From: Flavobacteriaceae bacterium UBA2765
GTDB lineage: Bacteria > Bacteroidota > Bacteroidia > Flavobacteriales > Flavobacteriaceae
Length of the DNA stretch: 61,495 nucleotides
NCBI GenBank assembly: GCA_002352665.1
Contig: DEIV01000095.1
Span: forward strand, 1-61,495
Direction: 5' to 3'
The position numbers and the translations under genes are program-made. Numbering within the stretch: the stretch's first letter is position 1; the number at the start of each line of letters is the position of its first letter. Shown here piece after piece: positions 19,204-29,900 of the stretch. Under the pieces are notes generated by a model. That model made no database searches, was not told the origin of the DNA, and was given only the letters and a program-made list of their open reading frames with translations.

Positions 19204-20892
19204 ATGAAAATCTTAAAAATATTTTTGTTTTGCCTGATTATAATCTTCATGGTAAGTTCTTGTAATAACAAAACCCCAAAACCACTTCCTGATTTAGCAT
19301 CATTAGATTTACTTAGAGGTGAACTTATTCTATGCAGTGGTGATCAATTTGGGGAGGTGAGCTTTGCTTTGTCTTGCAGTTATGAAACCAGAGAAACTTT
19401 TGACCTAGCAGTATCTTTATTACACTCTTTTGAATATGAAGAAGCAGAAAAAGCTTTTGTCCAAGTAATTGATGCTGATCCCAATTGTGCTATGGCCTAT
19501 TGGGGAGTTGCTATGAGTATAACGCATTCACTTTGGTATCAATCAGATCTTAGTTATTTGGAAAAAGGTTCCAAACTTCTTGAAATCGCTAATACCCTTC
19601 CAACTGGTGAAAGAGAGAAAGATTATTTAGATGCCATTACTACATATTATAAAGATTGGGATACCTTGGACAATCAAACAAGGGCCTTATTGTACGAAAA
19701 GAAAATGGAAGCCATTTACATTAAATATAAAGATGATACAGAAGCTGCCGTTTTTTATGCACTGGCATTGAGAGCAGCAGCAGATAAGACAGATAAAAAC
19801 TATTCTAATCAAAAAAAATCTGGTGATATTTTGGAAAAGTTATTTGTTGAACAACCCAATCATCCTGGAATTGCACACTATATTATTCATAATTATGATT
19901 ATCCTGAACTTGCTCATTTAGCTTTACCTACAGCTAGACGCTATGCCGAAATTGCCCCGGCCTCATCACATGCCCAACATATGCCTTCCCATATTTTTAC
20001 GCGGTTAGGCCTTTGGGATGAAGCTATAGCGTCTAATATTAATTCGGCAAACTCGGCACGTTGTTATGCTGAAGCTAGCAATATGGATGGTCATTGGTCT
20101 AACGAGCTTCATGCGATGGGATATTTAGTATATGCCTATTTACAAAAAGGTGATAATGAAAAAGCAAATGAGCAATATGAACTTATGAAAACAATGTATA
20201 AAGTGTATCCATCTAATATTTTTGCCATTGCTTATCCATTTGCCGCGATTCCTTCAAGGATAGCATTAGAAAATAAACAATGGAATATTGCAGCAAACCT
20301 TGAGCTTCATGATACGGAATTAAAATGGGAAGATTTCCCTTGGCAAAAAGCTTTACATCATTTCGGTAGAGCCGTAGGTGCCGCACATCTCAAAAATTTT
20401 AGTTCGGCAGAAAAAGAACTTGGGATTCTTAAATCATTAAGACAAAAAGTTATTGCGAATGGTAATCAGTCTTTCGCGAAACAGATTATGGTTCAGATTA
20501 CAATTACCCAGGGCTTATTATATTATTTTGGTGGTGAAGAAAACAAAGGTATTGCACTTTTGAAAGAAGCCGTAGCATTGGAAGATGTTGTTGGTAAACA
20601 CGGGATTACACCTGGTAAATTAATACCAGCTAGAGAATTTTTGGCAGAAGTGCTACTAGAGGTAAACAAATCAAATGATGCTTTAGCAATCTATGAAGAA
20701 AACCTTAAAGTGAATCCAAATCGTTTCAATGGAATTTATGGAGCGGCTATTGCAGCCAAACAAGCCGGAGATCAAGAGAAAGCTAAGAATTACTTTGAGC
20801 AATTGATTGAGCTAACAAAAAATTCAAATAGCAAAAGATCAGAATTGATAGCAGCACAAACATATTTAGAACGTATAAATAGATCGATCTAA
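19204..20892 (+). CDS. TPR-repeat lipoprotein
   Basis: This 562-residue lipoprotein has a signal peptide ending MVSSC (Cys20). Tetratricopeptide-type helical repeats run through most of the mature protein, for example AVSLLHSFEYEEAEKAFVQV with DADPNCAMAYWGVAM at the start and SNDALAIYEENLKVNPNRFN near the end. A His-rich middle segment (SSHAQHMPSHIFTRLG) is a hallmark of this family of large bacterial TPR proteins. The specific role is unknown; TPR surfaces normally bind proteins or peptides. It stands alone between a terminator upstream and a long gene-free gap downstream. Confidence 0.85.
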   Translation: MKILKIFLFCLIIIFMVSSCNNKTPKPLPDLASLDLLRGELILCSGDQFGEVSFALSCSYETRETFDLAVSLLHSFEYEEAEKAFVQVIDADPNCAMAYWGVAMSITHSLWYQSDLSYLEKGSKLLEIANTLPTGEREKDYLDAITTYYKDWDTLDNQTRALLYEKKMEAIYIKYKDDTEAAVFYALALRAAADKTDKNYSNQKKSGDILEKLFVEQPNHPGIAHYIIHNYDYPELAHLALPTARRYAEIAPASSHAQHMPSHIFTRLGLWDEAIASNINSANSARCYAEASNMDGHWSNELHAMGYLVYAYLQKGDNEKANEQYELMKTMYKVYPSNIFAIAYPFAAIPSRIALENKQWNIAANLELHDTELKWEDFPWQKALHHFGRAVGAAHLKNFSSAEKELGILKSLRQKVIANGNQSFAKQIMVQITITQGLLYYFGGEENKGIALLKEAVALEDVVGKHGITPGKLIPAREFLAEVLLEVNKSNDALAIYEENLKVNPNRFNGIYGAAIAAKQAGDQEKAKNYFEQLIELTKNSNSKRSELIAAQTYLERINRSI

Positions 20893-21743
20893 GTAATTAA
20901 ATAACTGATATTATATAAAAAAGGTTTCTTTTTATTTCAATTGCATTGGAACTCATGTATGATTGCAAGCAAACATCAAAAAAATAATAACCGATTTCTA
21001 TTTTACGAGTTGCCAGAGTTCTTGTCTCATTATTACTGAGAATATGGCAAATTTAGGAGGCCATGTAATGAATAATAATATTATGTTTTATTCCTTTCGT
21101 GAACACCAAACATAGACAGCATATTTAAACTACATAAATATGCAACCCAAAAAGGAGTGATTGATTCAAAATGAAATGTTTCTACCAGCAATAAAAAGCA
21201 CATTTATAAACTTTGTGGTGAAAGAGCGAAGTGTTTATGATGGTATGGTTACTAAAGAATTAAAACGTTTAACTAAGGGTATAAAAAAGTTCAAGAACTA
21301 TTTTATTTTGAATTTGATTATTTTTAATTGACTTGACTAAAAACACAAGGCTTTGAAACATATTTGTATGTGTTCTCATCTTAGCTGATTTGATTGCTAA
21401 GTAATTTAATGCAAGTCTGAAAATTAAGCCTGAAATTTAATTCCAAAACCTATTATGCTGAAGTTTTCGTTTGATACTAGCTTTAGCAGTCACTTCTACT
21501 ATACTATATATTTTCGTAAAAGGTTTATAAAAAACAAATTTTTATAAATAACTAACACTGAGTATGGTCTATTTCTATCAGTAATTGAACGAATTATGCT
21601 ATTGATCCACAAAGTGTCTTCTTAATTTTACATTGTAAGCTAGCTTTTGATCTTATCAACTTTCCGAATAAAAGATGATAGACCTGGAACCCAAAAGGTT
21701 TCTTGAGTTAATACAATATTAAACTAAACATAAATCTATTATT
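20893..21743 (+). other. 851-bp gene-free region
   Basis: This stretch is AT-rich with no convincing open frame on either strand. There is a weak short frame at about 21020-21110 and scattered simple sequence. Nothing clearly matches a known RNA or mobile element. It may be a decayed gene or insertion sequence, or a long untranslated region of the lipoprotein gene that follows. Confidence 0.5.
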
Positions 21744-22490
21744 ATGAAAACACTTACCAAAACTGCAATTCTATTTTTACTCATAACATTTGTTTCATGT
21801 AGTACAGAATCTTCAGAAGAAATTGTACCAGACCCTTCTGCAATAGAAATTGAAAATCTTGATGGCAATTTCGATGCTAAAGCCTTTGAAGCACTTGAAA
21901 ATCTTGAAAAACATGGAAATAGAGATAGGTATTTCGCCTTTTCAAGAGCCGATGTAATTAATCCAATTCTAGGTGAAACCGTTGGTAAATCTATATTGAT
22001 TAGAGGTAAAAGAGGTGTCTGGGCAAAATACAGGTCTAATAAACTTACACCTGGATACATATATACTTTATGGTGGGTAATCTGGAACCGACCTGAAAAT
22101 TGTGCAACTCCGGGACAATGTATTGATGCTGATTTTGCAAACCCAGATGTTGAAGTAGAACTACTTTATGCCTCCGGTCGATACGTCGGTCGAAATGGAA
22201 AGACCACTTTATATGCAAGGCTTCACGTTGATGATGACTCCGAATCAGTTAACAATTTATTTGGCCTACCTCCGGCTGGAGGTCTTCAAAAAGGGAATAC
22301 TTTTCCTGCTGAAGTACATTTGGTATTGAGGAGTCATGGTCCAGCTATTCCGGGAATGATTTATGAACAAATTAGCTCCTATGAAGGTGGTTGTACAGAC
22401 CCGTTTGCTATCGCACCTTTTACGGAAATTCCCGATGCCGTTGGAGAATGTGGAGATATTGAATTTTCAATTCACGCTCCTGTATATTAA
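21744..22490 (+). CDS. Hypothetical lipoprotein
   Basis: This is a 248-residue predicted lipoprotein with a signal peptide ending FVSC (Cys19), followed by an acidic linker (STESSEEIVPDPS). The mature part looks like one beta-rich domain with conserved-looking segments GVWAKYRSNKLTPGYIYTLW and ARLHVDD, and several cysteines (CATPGQC, GGCTDPF, GECGD) that could form disulfides. I do not recognise the family. The architecture suggests a surface or periplasmic binding domain. It is monocistronic, with a strong terminator 24 bp after the stop codon. Confidence 0.7.
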   Translation: MKTLTKTAILFLLITFVSCSTESSEEIVPDPSAIEIENLDGNFDAKAFEALENLEKHGNRDRYFAFSRADVINPILGETVGKSILIRGKRGVWAKYRSNKLTPGYIYTLWWVIWNRPENCATPGQCIDADFANPDVEVELLYASGRYVGRNGKTTLYARLHVDDDSESVNNLFGLPPAGGLQKGNTFPAEVHLVLRSHGPAIPGMIYEQISSYEGGCTDPFAIAPFTEIPDAVGECGDIEFSIHAPVY

Positions 22491-22513
22491 TTTTTTAAAT
22501 AATGAGCTCATCT

Positions 22514-22547
22514 AAAAAAGAGAACTAAATAATAGTTCTCTTTTTTT
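22514..22547 (+). terminator. Intrinsic terminator after the lipoprotein gene
   Basis: A 12-bp perfect stem (22514-22525 with 22535-22546; GAGAAC paired with GTTCTC) with a 9-nt loop runs into seven T residues. Confidence 0.85.
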
Positions 22548-22986
22548 ATAAATTCAATTTCATACTAAGACCTTATGCTCATTTATATAACTAGACGTTA
22601 GTAGAATTAATTATTTAAACTCTATAGAAAACATATCTACCTCATATAAACCAAAGCCAAACGTCTCGGTTTTTTTTGTTTTTGGGGAGAAATCCCCTCT
22701 AAAAAAGGGGAAAAACCCTGTTGATTACTGATTATCAACGCACTACATTTGCTTTTTCTATTGGTTGATTTCTTAAAATTAACTACAAAAATACAAAACT
22801 CTTGAAAACAAAGTCTAATATAGAAAAGATAATAATTTGCGTAACTTGTATTTTTCTTTTTCCTATGATATACCTTATAGGGGTATTACTTATTGCTTGG
22901 TTCAAAGTATAATCATATTATCAAAATCATAAAATCCAGTACTATTTTTATAAGATAATTGTACATTAGCAGTATTAATTATTTAT
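22548..22986 (+). other. Intergenic region with a decayed copy of the queG 5' end
   Basis: This 439-bp gap before queG contains a ~60-bp segment (about 22615-22675) that closely resembles the first ~60 bp of queG (22987-23046). The two share AAGCCAAACG, CTCGGTTTTTT and the surrounding spacing, with a few indels. It is followed by a GGGGAGAAATCCCC hairpin (about 22684-22697). The copy has no start codon and looks non-coding. Confidence 0.55.
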
Positions 22987-23913
22987 TTGAATTCAAAAGA
23001 AAAACATACTAATCTCATCAAAATCGAAGCCAAACGCCTCGGTTTTTTGTCTTGCGGTATTTCAAAAGCTGAATTTTTAGAAGAAGAAGCTCCAAGATTA
23101 GAAAAATGGCTCAACCAGAATATGCATGGCGAAATGCAGTATATGGAAAATCATTTTGATAAACGTTTAGATCCTACAAAATTGGTTGAAGGTTCTAAAT
23201 CGGTCATTTCCTTATTATTAAATTATTATCCTTCAGAAGCTCAAAGAGATTTTTCTGCTCCGAAGATTAGCAAATATGCTTATGGAACCGATTATCATTT
23301 TATTATTAAAGACAAACTCAAAAGCTTATTGAACTTTATTCAAGAAGAAATTGGAGAAGTTCATGGTAGGGCATTTGTAGATTCTGCTCCAGTCTTAGAC
23401 AAAGCTTGGGCGGCGAAAAGCGGATTGGGATGGATAGGTAAACATAGTAATTTACTCACACAACAAGTTGGTTCTTTTTATTTTATTGCTGAATTGATTG
23501 TAGATTTAGAATTAATCTTTGACCAGCCTGTTACAGACCATTGTGGCTCTTGCACAGCTTGTATAGACGCTTGTCCTACACAGGCAATTGTTGAACCTTA
23601 TGTAGTTGATGGTAGCAAATGTATTTCTTATTTTACTATAGAACTAAAAAATGAAATCCCTACTTCGGCAAAAGGGCAATTTGACAATTGGATGTTTGGT
23701 TGTGATGTCTGTCAAGATGTGTGTCCATGGAATCGTTTTTCTAAACCTCACAATGAACCATTATTCAATCCGCATCCTGAATTATTAGCAATGACTAAAA
23801 AAGATTGGGAAGAAATTACTGAAGATGTTTTTCAAAAAATATTCAAAAAATCAGCTGTAAAACGCACTAAATTTTCCGGCTTAAAACGTAATATTATTTT
23901 TTTAAAAGAATAG
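22987..23913 (+). CDS. queG: Epoxyqueuosine reductase QueG
   Basis: This 308-residue cobalamin- and iron-sulfur-dependent enzyme reduces epoxyqueuosine to queuosine in tRNA. Two [4Fe-4S] sites are visible: CGSCTACIDACPTQAI, and CISYFTIE with FGCDVCQDVCPWN. The N-terminal cobalamin-binding region contains VDSAPVLDKAWAAKSGLGWI. The start is a TTG at 22987, which gives a normal N-terminus (IKIEAKRLGF). The C-terminus is close to the short QueG form without HEAT repeats. A damaged partial copy of its 5' end lies ~370 bp upstream. Confidence 0.95.
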   Translation: MNSKEKHTNLIKIEAKRLGFLSCGISKAEFLEEEAPRLEKWLNQNMHGEMQYMENHFDKRLDPTKLVEGSKSVISLLLNYYPSEAQRDFSAPKISKYAYGTDYHFIIKDKLKSLLNFIQEEIGEVHGRAFVDSAPVLDKAWAAKSGLGWIGKHSNLLTQQVGSFYFIAELIVDLELIFDQPVTDHCGSCTACIDACPTQAIVEPYVVDGSKCISYFTIELKNEIPTSAKGQFDNWMFGCDVCQDVCPWNRFSKPHNEPLFNPHPELLAMTKKDWEEITEDVFQKIFKKSAVKRTKFSGLKRNIIFLKE

Positions 23914-23978
23914 TAAAATTATTAATGCCATTCTTAGCAAACGTAGTAACTTTGTATCATCAATTTTAATCATTTATC

Positions 23979-26252
23979 ATGAGTACTCGTAAGCAAAAAA
24001 GAGAGGCCTTAGAATACCATTCTAAACCTAAGCCCGGTAAAATAGAAGTAGTCCCAACTAAAAAACATTCTTCACAGCGAGATTTATCATTGGCATATTC
24101 TCCTGGTGTAGCCGTACCTTGTTTAGAAATCGCTGAAAACAAAAACGACGTTTATAAATATACTGCTAAAGGAAATTTAGTAGCTGTAATCTCAAACGGA
24201 ACGGCCGTTTTGGGATTGGGAAATATTGGTCCGGAAGCATCGAAGCCTGTTATGGAAGGGAAAGGTTTACTTTTTAAGATTTTTGCTGACATAGATGTGT
24301 TTGATATTGAAGTTGACGCTACAGATGTAGACAAATTTGTAGAAACAGTTAAAGCGATCGCTCCAACTTTTGGAGGCATCAATTTGGAAGATATTAAAGC
24401 TCCCGAAGCCTTTGAAATTGAACATCGTTTAAAGGAAGAATTAGATATTCCGGTAATGCACGATGACCAACACGGCACTGCAATTATATCTGCGGCGGCA
24501 TTAAAAAATGCCTGTGAAGTTGCTAAAAAAGATATTTCTAAAGTTCAAATTGTGGTAAGCGGAGCTGGTGCAGCAGCAATTTCTTGCACAAGAATGTATA
24601 TTAAAATTGGTGCTAAACCAGAAAATATTGTCATGCTAGACAGTAAGGGTGTTATTCATAAAGACCGTGAAAATTTAACCTCTCAAAAAGCAGAATTTGC
24701 AACTTCAAAAAACGTTAATACCTTAGAAGAAGCGATGAAAAATTCTGATGTATTAATTGGATTATCAAAAGGAGGTATCGTAACATCGGCTATGGTTAAA
24801 TCAATGGCGAAAAACCCAATTGTTTTTGCAATGGCTAATCCCGACCCTGAAATAGAATATGACATAGCCATAAAAACTCGTGACGATATTATTATGGCTA
24901 CAGGAAGGTCTGACCATCCTAATCAAGTAAATAATGTACTCGGGTTTCCATTTATTTTTAGAGGAGCACTTGATGTTCGAGCCACAGCTATTAATGAGGA
25001 AATGAAATTAGCAGCGGTTCATGCTTTGGCTGACTTAGCCAAGACTCCGGTACCAGAACAGGTGAATATTGTTTACGATGAAATAAACCTAACTTTTGGC
25101 AAACATTATATCATCCCTAAACCATTCGATCCTCGATTAATTTATGAAATTCCTCCTGCAATTGCAAAAGCTGCCATGGATTCTGGCGTCGCCTCGAAAC
25201 CTATAACCGATTGGGATAAATATCGAGATGAATTGATGGAACGATTGGGTACAGGAAATAAAGTTGTTCGGTTATTACATAATAGAGCAAAAAATAATCC
25301 TAAACGAGTTGTTTTTGCTGAAGCTGACCATTTAGATGTTTTAAAAGCTGCTCAAATTGTAAATGATGAAAAAATAGGATTTCCGATCTTATTAGGTGAC
25401 AAAGAAATTATTTTAGAATTAAAAGAAGAAATAGGTTTTACTGCTGATGTACCTATTATTGATCCAAAAACTCCAGAAGAAAAAGATAGAAGATATCGTT
25501 TTGCCGAAAAGTATTGGGAAGCACGACAACGAAAAGGAATTAAATTGTTAGATGCGCAAAAATGGATGCGTGAACGTAATTATTTTGCTGCAATGATGGT
25601 TAATGAAGGTGAAGCAGATGCTTTAATTACAGGACAAACACGTAACTATGCAACCGTTATTAAACCTATGTTAGAATTGATAGGCATGGCTAAAGGAGTT
25701 ACTAGAATAGCCGCTACCAACTTAATGCTCACTAAAAGAGGACCTATGTTTTTAGCCGATACAACTATCAATGTTAATCCTACGGCCAAACAACTTGCTA
25801 AAATATCGCAACTCACTGCCTCATTAGCAAAAATGTTTAACATTAAACCAAATATGGCGGTACTTTCTTATTCAAACTTTGGAGCTTCACAATCTGAAAA
25901 CTCTAAGAAAATTGCACAAGCTATTAAATATATTCATCGCTTTTTACCAAATGTAATTATTGACGGTGAAGTTCAAGCGGACTTCGCATTAAACCCTGAA
26001 CTACTAAAAAAAGAATTTCCTTTTTCTAAATTAGTTGATAAAAAGGTAAATGTGTTGATCTTTCCTAATCTAGACTCAGCAAACATTACCTATAAACTAA
26101 TGAAAGAATTGTACGCTGCAGAATCTATAGGTCCAATTATGTTAGGTATGAAAAAACCTGTACATATTTTACAATTAGGTGCCAGTGTTGATGAAATGGT
26201 AAATATGGCGGCTGTTGCCGTAATTGATGCTCAAGAAAAAGCTAAAATCTAA
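23979..26252 (+). CDS. maeB: NADP-dependent malic enzyme with phosphotransacetylase-like domain
   Basis: This is a 757-residue two-domain protein. Residues ~1-430 form a malic enzyme (oxidative decarboxylation of malate to pyruvate) with SLAYSPGVAVPCLEI, the catalytic-region HDDQHGTAI and the nucleotide-binding VVSGAGAAAISC. Residues ~430-757 resemble phosphate acetyltransferase (VFAEADHLDVLKAAQI, VLIFPNLDSANI); in MaeB-type enzymes this part is regulatory and usually inactive. The protein is cytoplasmic and supplies NADPH and pyruvate. It sits 65 bp after queG and upstream of ruvA. Confidence 0.96.
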   Translation: MSTRKQKREALEYHSKPKPGKIEVVPTKKHSSQRDLSLAYSPGVAVPCLEIAENKNDVYKYTAKGNLVAVISNGTAVLGLGNIGPEASKPVMEGKGLLFKIFADIDVFDIEVDATDVDKFVETVKAIAPTFGGINLEDIKAPEAFEIEHRLKEELDIPVMHDDQHGTAIISAAALKNACEVAKKDISKVQIVVSGAGAAAISCTRMYIKIGAKPENIVMLDSKGVIHKDRENLTSQKAEFATSKNVNTLEEAMKNSDVLIGLSKGGIVTSAMVKSMAKNPIVFAMANPDPEIEYDIAIKTRDDIIMATGRSDHPNQVNNVLGFPFIFRGALDVRATAINEEMKLAAVHALADLAKTPVPEQVNIVYDEINLTFGKHYIIPKPFDPRLIYEIPPAIAKAAMDSGVASKPITDWDKYRDELMERLGTGNKVVRLLHNRAKNNPKRVVFAEADHLDVLKAAQIVNDEKIGFPILLGDKEIILELKEEIGFTADVPIIDPKTPEEKDRRYRFAEKYWEARQRKGIKLLDAQKWMRERNYFAAMMVNEGEADALITGQTRNYATVIKPMLELIGMAKGVTRIAATNLMLTKRGPMFLADTTINVNPTAKQLAKISQLTASLAKMFNIKPNMAVLSYSNFGASQSENSKKIAQAIKYIHRFLPNVIIDGEVQADFALNPELLKKEFPFSKLVDKKVNVLIFPNLDSANITYKLMKELYAAESIGPIMLGMKKPVHILQLGASVDEMVNMAAVAVIDAQEKAKI

Positions 26253-26391
26253 ATATAATTTGTTTATTTGCAAACTAAATTCATTTATTTAAAATATTAT
26301 ATGGCATAAAACTACGCTTATACATTAGGTCAATAAGGTGGCTTCATTAATTAATTTTTTGAGTAGCTTAGACCGTTAAATTTAAAAATAA

Positions 26392-26973
26392 ATGATTACT
26401 CATATAAGAGGAAAATTAGTTGAAAAAAATCCAACATATGCCGTTGTGGAATGCAATGGAATTGGCTATTTTCTAAACATATCTTTACATACTTATTCAA
26501 AAATTTCTGATTCAGAAGCAGTCAAATTATATACCTATCTCAATATTAGAGAAGACGCCCATACCCTATTTGGTTTTGCCGATAAAATTGAACGTGAAAT
26601 ATTTAAATTACTTATTTCTGTATCAGGAGTTGGTCCCAGTATTGGTAGAACAATGCTATCTTCTATGACTCCAGAACAAATTCAACATGCCATAGCTTCT
26701 GAAGATGTGGCTACCATACAATCTGTTAAAGGAATTGGAGCTAAAACAGCCCAACGTGTTATTATTGACCTAAAAGATAAAATTGTTAAAACTTATCAAA
26801 TTTCAGAAGATTCTGTAATCCCTAACAATACTATTAAAGAAGAAGCGTTATCTGCTTTAGAAGTACTTGGGTTTTCGCGTAAACAAGTGGAGAAATTAGT
26901 ACAAAAAATAGTTCAAGAAACCCCTGATACCACTCTTGAGAATATCATTAAACAAGCATTAAAAAACTTGTAA
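26392..26973 (+). CDS. ruvA: Holliday junction DNA-binding protein RuvA
   Basis: This 193-residue protein binds four-way junctions and loads RuvB. It has an N-terminal OB fold (MITHIRGKLVEK...VVECNGIGYF), two helix-hairpin-helix motifs (VSGVGPSIGRT and VKGIGAKTAQR) and a C-terminal domain III (EEALSALEVLGFSRKQVEKL) that contacts RuvB. It is full length. The sprA start codon follows 4 bp after its stop codon, so the two are very probably cotranscribed, an arrangement common in flavobacteria. Confidence 0.98.
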   Translation: MITHIRGKLVEKNPTYAVVECNGIGYFLNISLHTYSKISDSEAVKLYTYLNIREDAHTLFGFADKIEREIFKLLISVSGVGPSIGRTMLSSMTPEQIQHAIASEDVATIQSVKGIGAKTAQRVIIDLKDKIVKTYQISEDSVIPNNTIKEEALSALEVLGFSRKQVEKLVQKIVQETPDTTLENIIKQALKNL

Positions 26974-26977
26974 AAAG

Positions 26978-29900
26978 TTGAATATCAGCACAATAAAAAC
27001 ATATAGTACAATTTTTTTAGTACTCCTCTTTGCATCAACCACCATACATGCTCAAACACCCCCCGTTGCTCCACAACAAAAAGACTCAATTGAGGTAACT
27101 AACACTAATCCAGTAGTTAACACTGATGATATTGTAAAATCAGATTCTATTCCAGACCTCCCTTACACTTTTAACAATAACCAAAATGGTAGCTTATTTT
27201 TAAATGATATATCTGATTTAGAAATAATTTACGACGAGGAAACCAAACAATATATTTTTGTAGAAAAAATAGGCGAATACTATATCAAGCATCCTGCTTA
27301 TATGACCGATAAGGAATATCAAGAATACCGATTAAATAGAGATATGCTTGACTACTACAAAGAAAAATTAAGTGCTGTTGGCGGTAGGAATAAAAATAGC
27401 AAAGAAGCACAAAAAAATCTGCTACCAAAATTTTATGTCAAATCTAATTTATTCGAAAATATTTTTGGTGGCAATGAGATTGAGGTAAATCCACAAGGTT
27501 CTGTTTTGGTCAAAATGGGTGTGCTGTTTCAAAAAGTTGAAAACCCTCAGCTGTCTGAACGTAATAGACAAAGTACTACTTTCGATTTTGATCAGGAAAT
27601 TAGTGCCAGCTTAAATGCTAAAGTCGGGAAACGCCTTAGGGTAAATATGGCATTTGATACCCAATCTACTTTTAATTTTCAAAACCAGATCAAATTAGAA
27701 TATACCCCAACCGAAGATGATATTATCCAAAAAATTGAAGTGGGTAATATTAGCATGCCTATACAAAATTCTTTAGTTACCGGAGCTCAAAATTTATTTG
27801 GTTTAAAAGCTCAGTTACAATTTGGAAAAACAACGGTAACAGGTGTGTATTCTCAACAAAAATCACAAACACGCTCAGTTGCAGCTGAAGGTGGAGCAAC
27901 CATTTCAGAATTTGATTTAAGTGCAAGTAATTATGATGACAACAGGCACTTCTTCTTATCACAACGTTTTAGAAATGATTTTAACAATGCATTGACCTTA
28001 TTTCCATTGATCAATAGCTCTAAGCAAATTACACAAATTGAGGTTTGGGTTACCAATAAAAATAATACCACACAAGATGTGCGTAGTATTGTTGCTTTAG
28101 CAGATCTGGGTGAAGGTGATGATATTAATATCAATTCTGGTCTTGTAAGTTCAATATTTGGAGAAAAAGACCCTTCTAATGCCGCAAACAACCTAAGTAC
28201 ATTTTTAACACCAACTAATGGTATTAGAGATATTTCTACGGTAAATTCTACATTGAATGGATATGAACAGGGTATAGATTATACCATACTAGAAAATGCC
28301 CGAAAATTGATTCTAGGTATAGATTTTACTTTAAATGCACAGTTAGGTTTTATAACCTTAAACAGACGTTTAGCAGATAGTGAAATTTTAGCAGTAGCTT
28401 TTGAATATACAGATAGTAATATAAGTGTGTCAGGAGAAAATGTGTTTAGAGTAGGAGAATTATCTACTGATGGTGTTACCGCACCAGATAATTTAGTAGT
28501 AAAATTATTACGCAGTGAAATTGTGAATACTACCATACCTATGTGGGATCTGATGATGAAAAACGTATATGCCCTTCCGGGTGCCTATCAATTACAACCA
28601 GATGGCTTTAGAATGGAAGTAATGTATCAAGATGATGAAGAAGGTGTGGCTTTAAATATTTTGCAAAATGCCGACACTCCGGATGCCAATAGCAAAACAC
28701 TGCTCAACCTATTACGAATTGATAGATTAGATCAATCTAATAACGACATTCCTGAGGGAGATGGCCTATTTGATTATGTTGAAGGAATTACCATCAACTC
28801 ACAAGAGGGTTTTATTATTTTTCCATCGGTAGAACCATTTGGTAACAGTAACACTTCAACAGCGGGCAACTCTGGTGAATTGGGAGAGCTACTCACAGCT
28901 GCTACTGATGATAAATATATCTTTACAGAATTATATGACAGAACAAAATCTCAAGCTCAAAACGACTTTCAATACAAAGATAAGTATCTACTAAGAGGAT
29001 ATTTTAAAACCGAATCTAATAGTGGTATTCCTCTTGGTGCTTTTAACGTATCCAGAGGTTCAGTAACCGTAACTTCAGGAGGAAGAGAATTACTTGAGGG
29101 CGTTGATTATGTAGTGGATTATCAAATTGGTACTGTTCAGATTATCAATCCTAATTTAACTGCCTCTAATGCACCTATCAATGTATCTGTAGAAAATAAT
29201 AATGGTTTTAATCAACAAAGACGTACGTATTTAGGAGTAGATGTTCAACATGTATTTTCAGAAAATTTTGCTATCGGTGGTACTTTTATAAATATGAGAG
29301 AAAGACCATTCGGTAAAATGCAATTTGGCTCAGAATCCGTAAATAATTCAATAGCAGGTTTCAATTTGTCCTATCAAACCGAGGTGCCTAAATTTACAAA
29401 ATGGGTAAATAAATTACCGAATATAGATACAGATGTTACTTCTAATTTTTCCATAAGAGCAGATGCCGCATATTTAATGCCCGGAACTGCCAAAAGTAGA
29501 AATGGAGGTATCAGTGGCGAATCTGCTTCATATATAGATGACTTTGAAGGTTCTCAAATTCCGTTAGATATTAGCTCACCCAGACAATGGTTTTTAGCCA
29601 GTGTACCACAAAATCAAGTGAACCCTGATTTGAATTTTACAGGAGACCCTAATGATACCAACTTAAGATTCGGTAAAAAAAGATCTCATTTAGCTTGGTA
29701 TACCATTGACAGATTATTTTATGGTAATTCTCTAAAACCCAATAATATAGATGACAGTGAACTTTCCAGGGCCGAAGTACGACAAGTAAGTTTTAATGAA
29801 TTGTTCCCTGAGTTAGATTTAGATGTAACACAATCAAATATAGTAAACACTTTAGATCTAGCATATCATCCGCAAGAGCGTGGTTCTTATAATTTTGATA

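Noticed and set aside
20893..21743. Insertion-sequence remnant in the long gap before the lipoprotein gene
   Set aside because: A short frame near 21040 gave a faint hint of a transposase-like end, but it is too short and interrupted, and no terminal inverted repeats or target duplications could be found.
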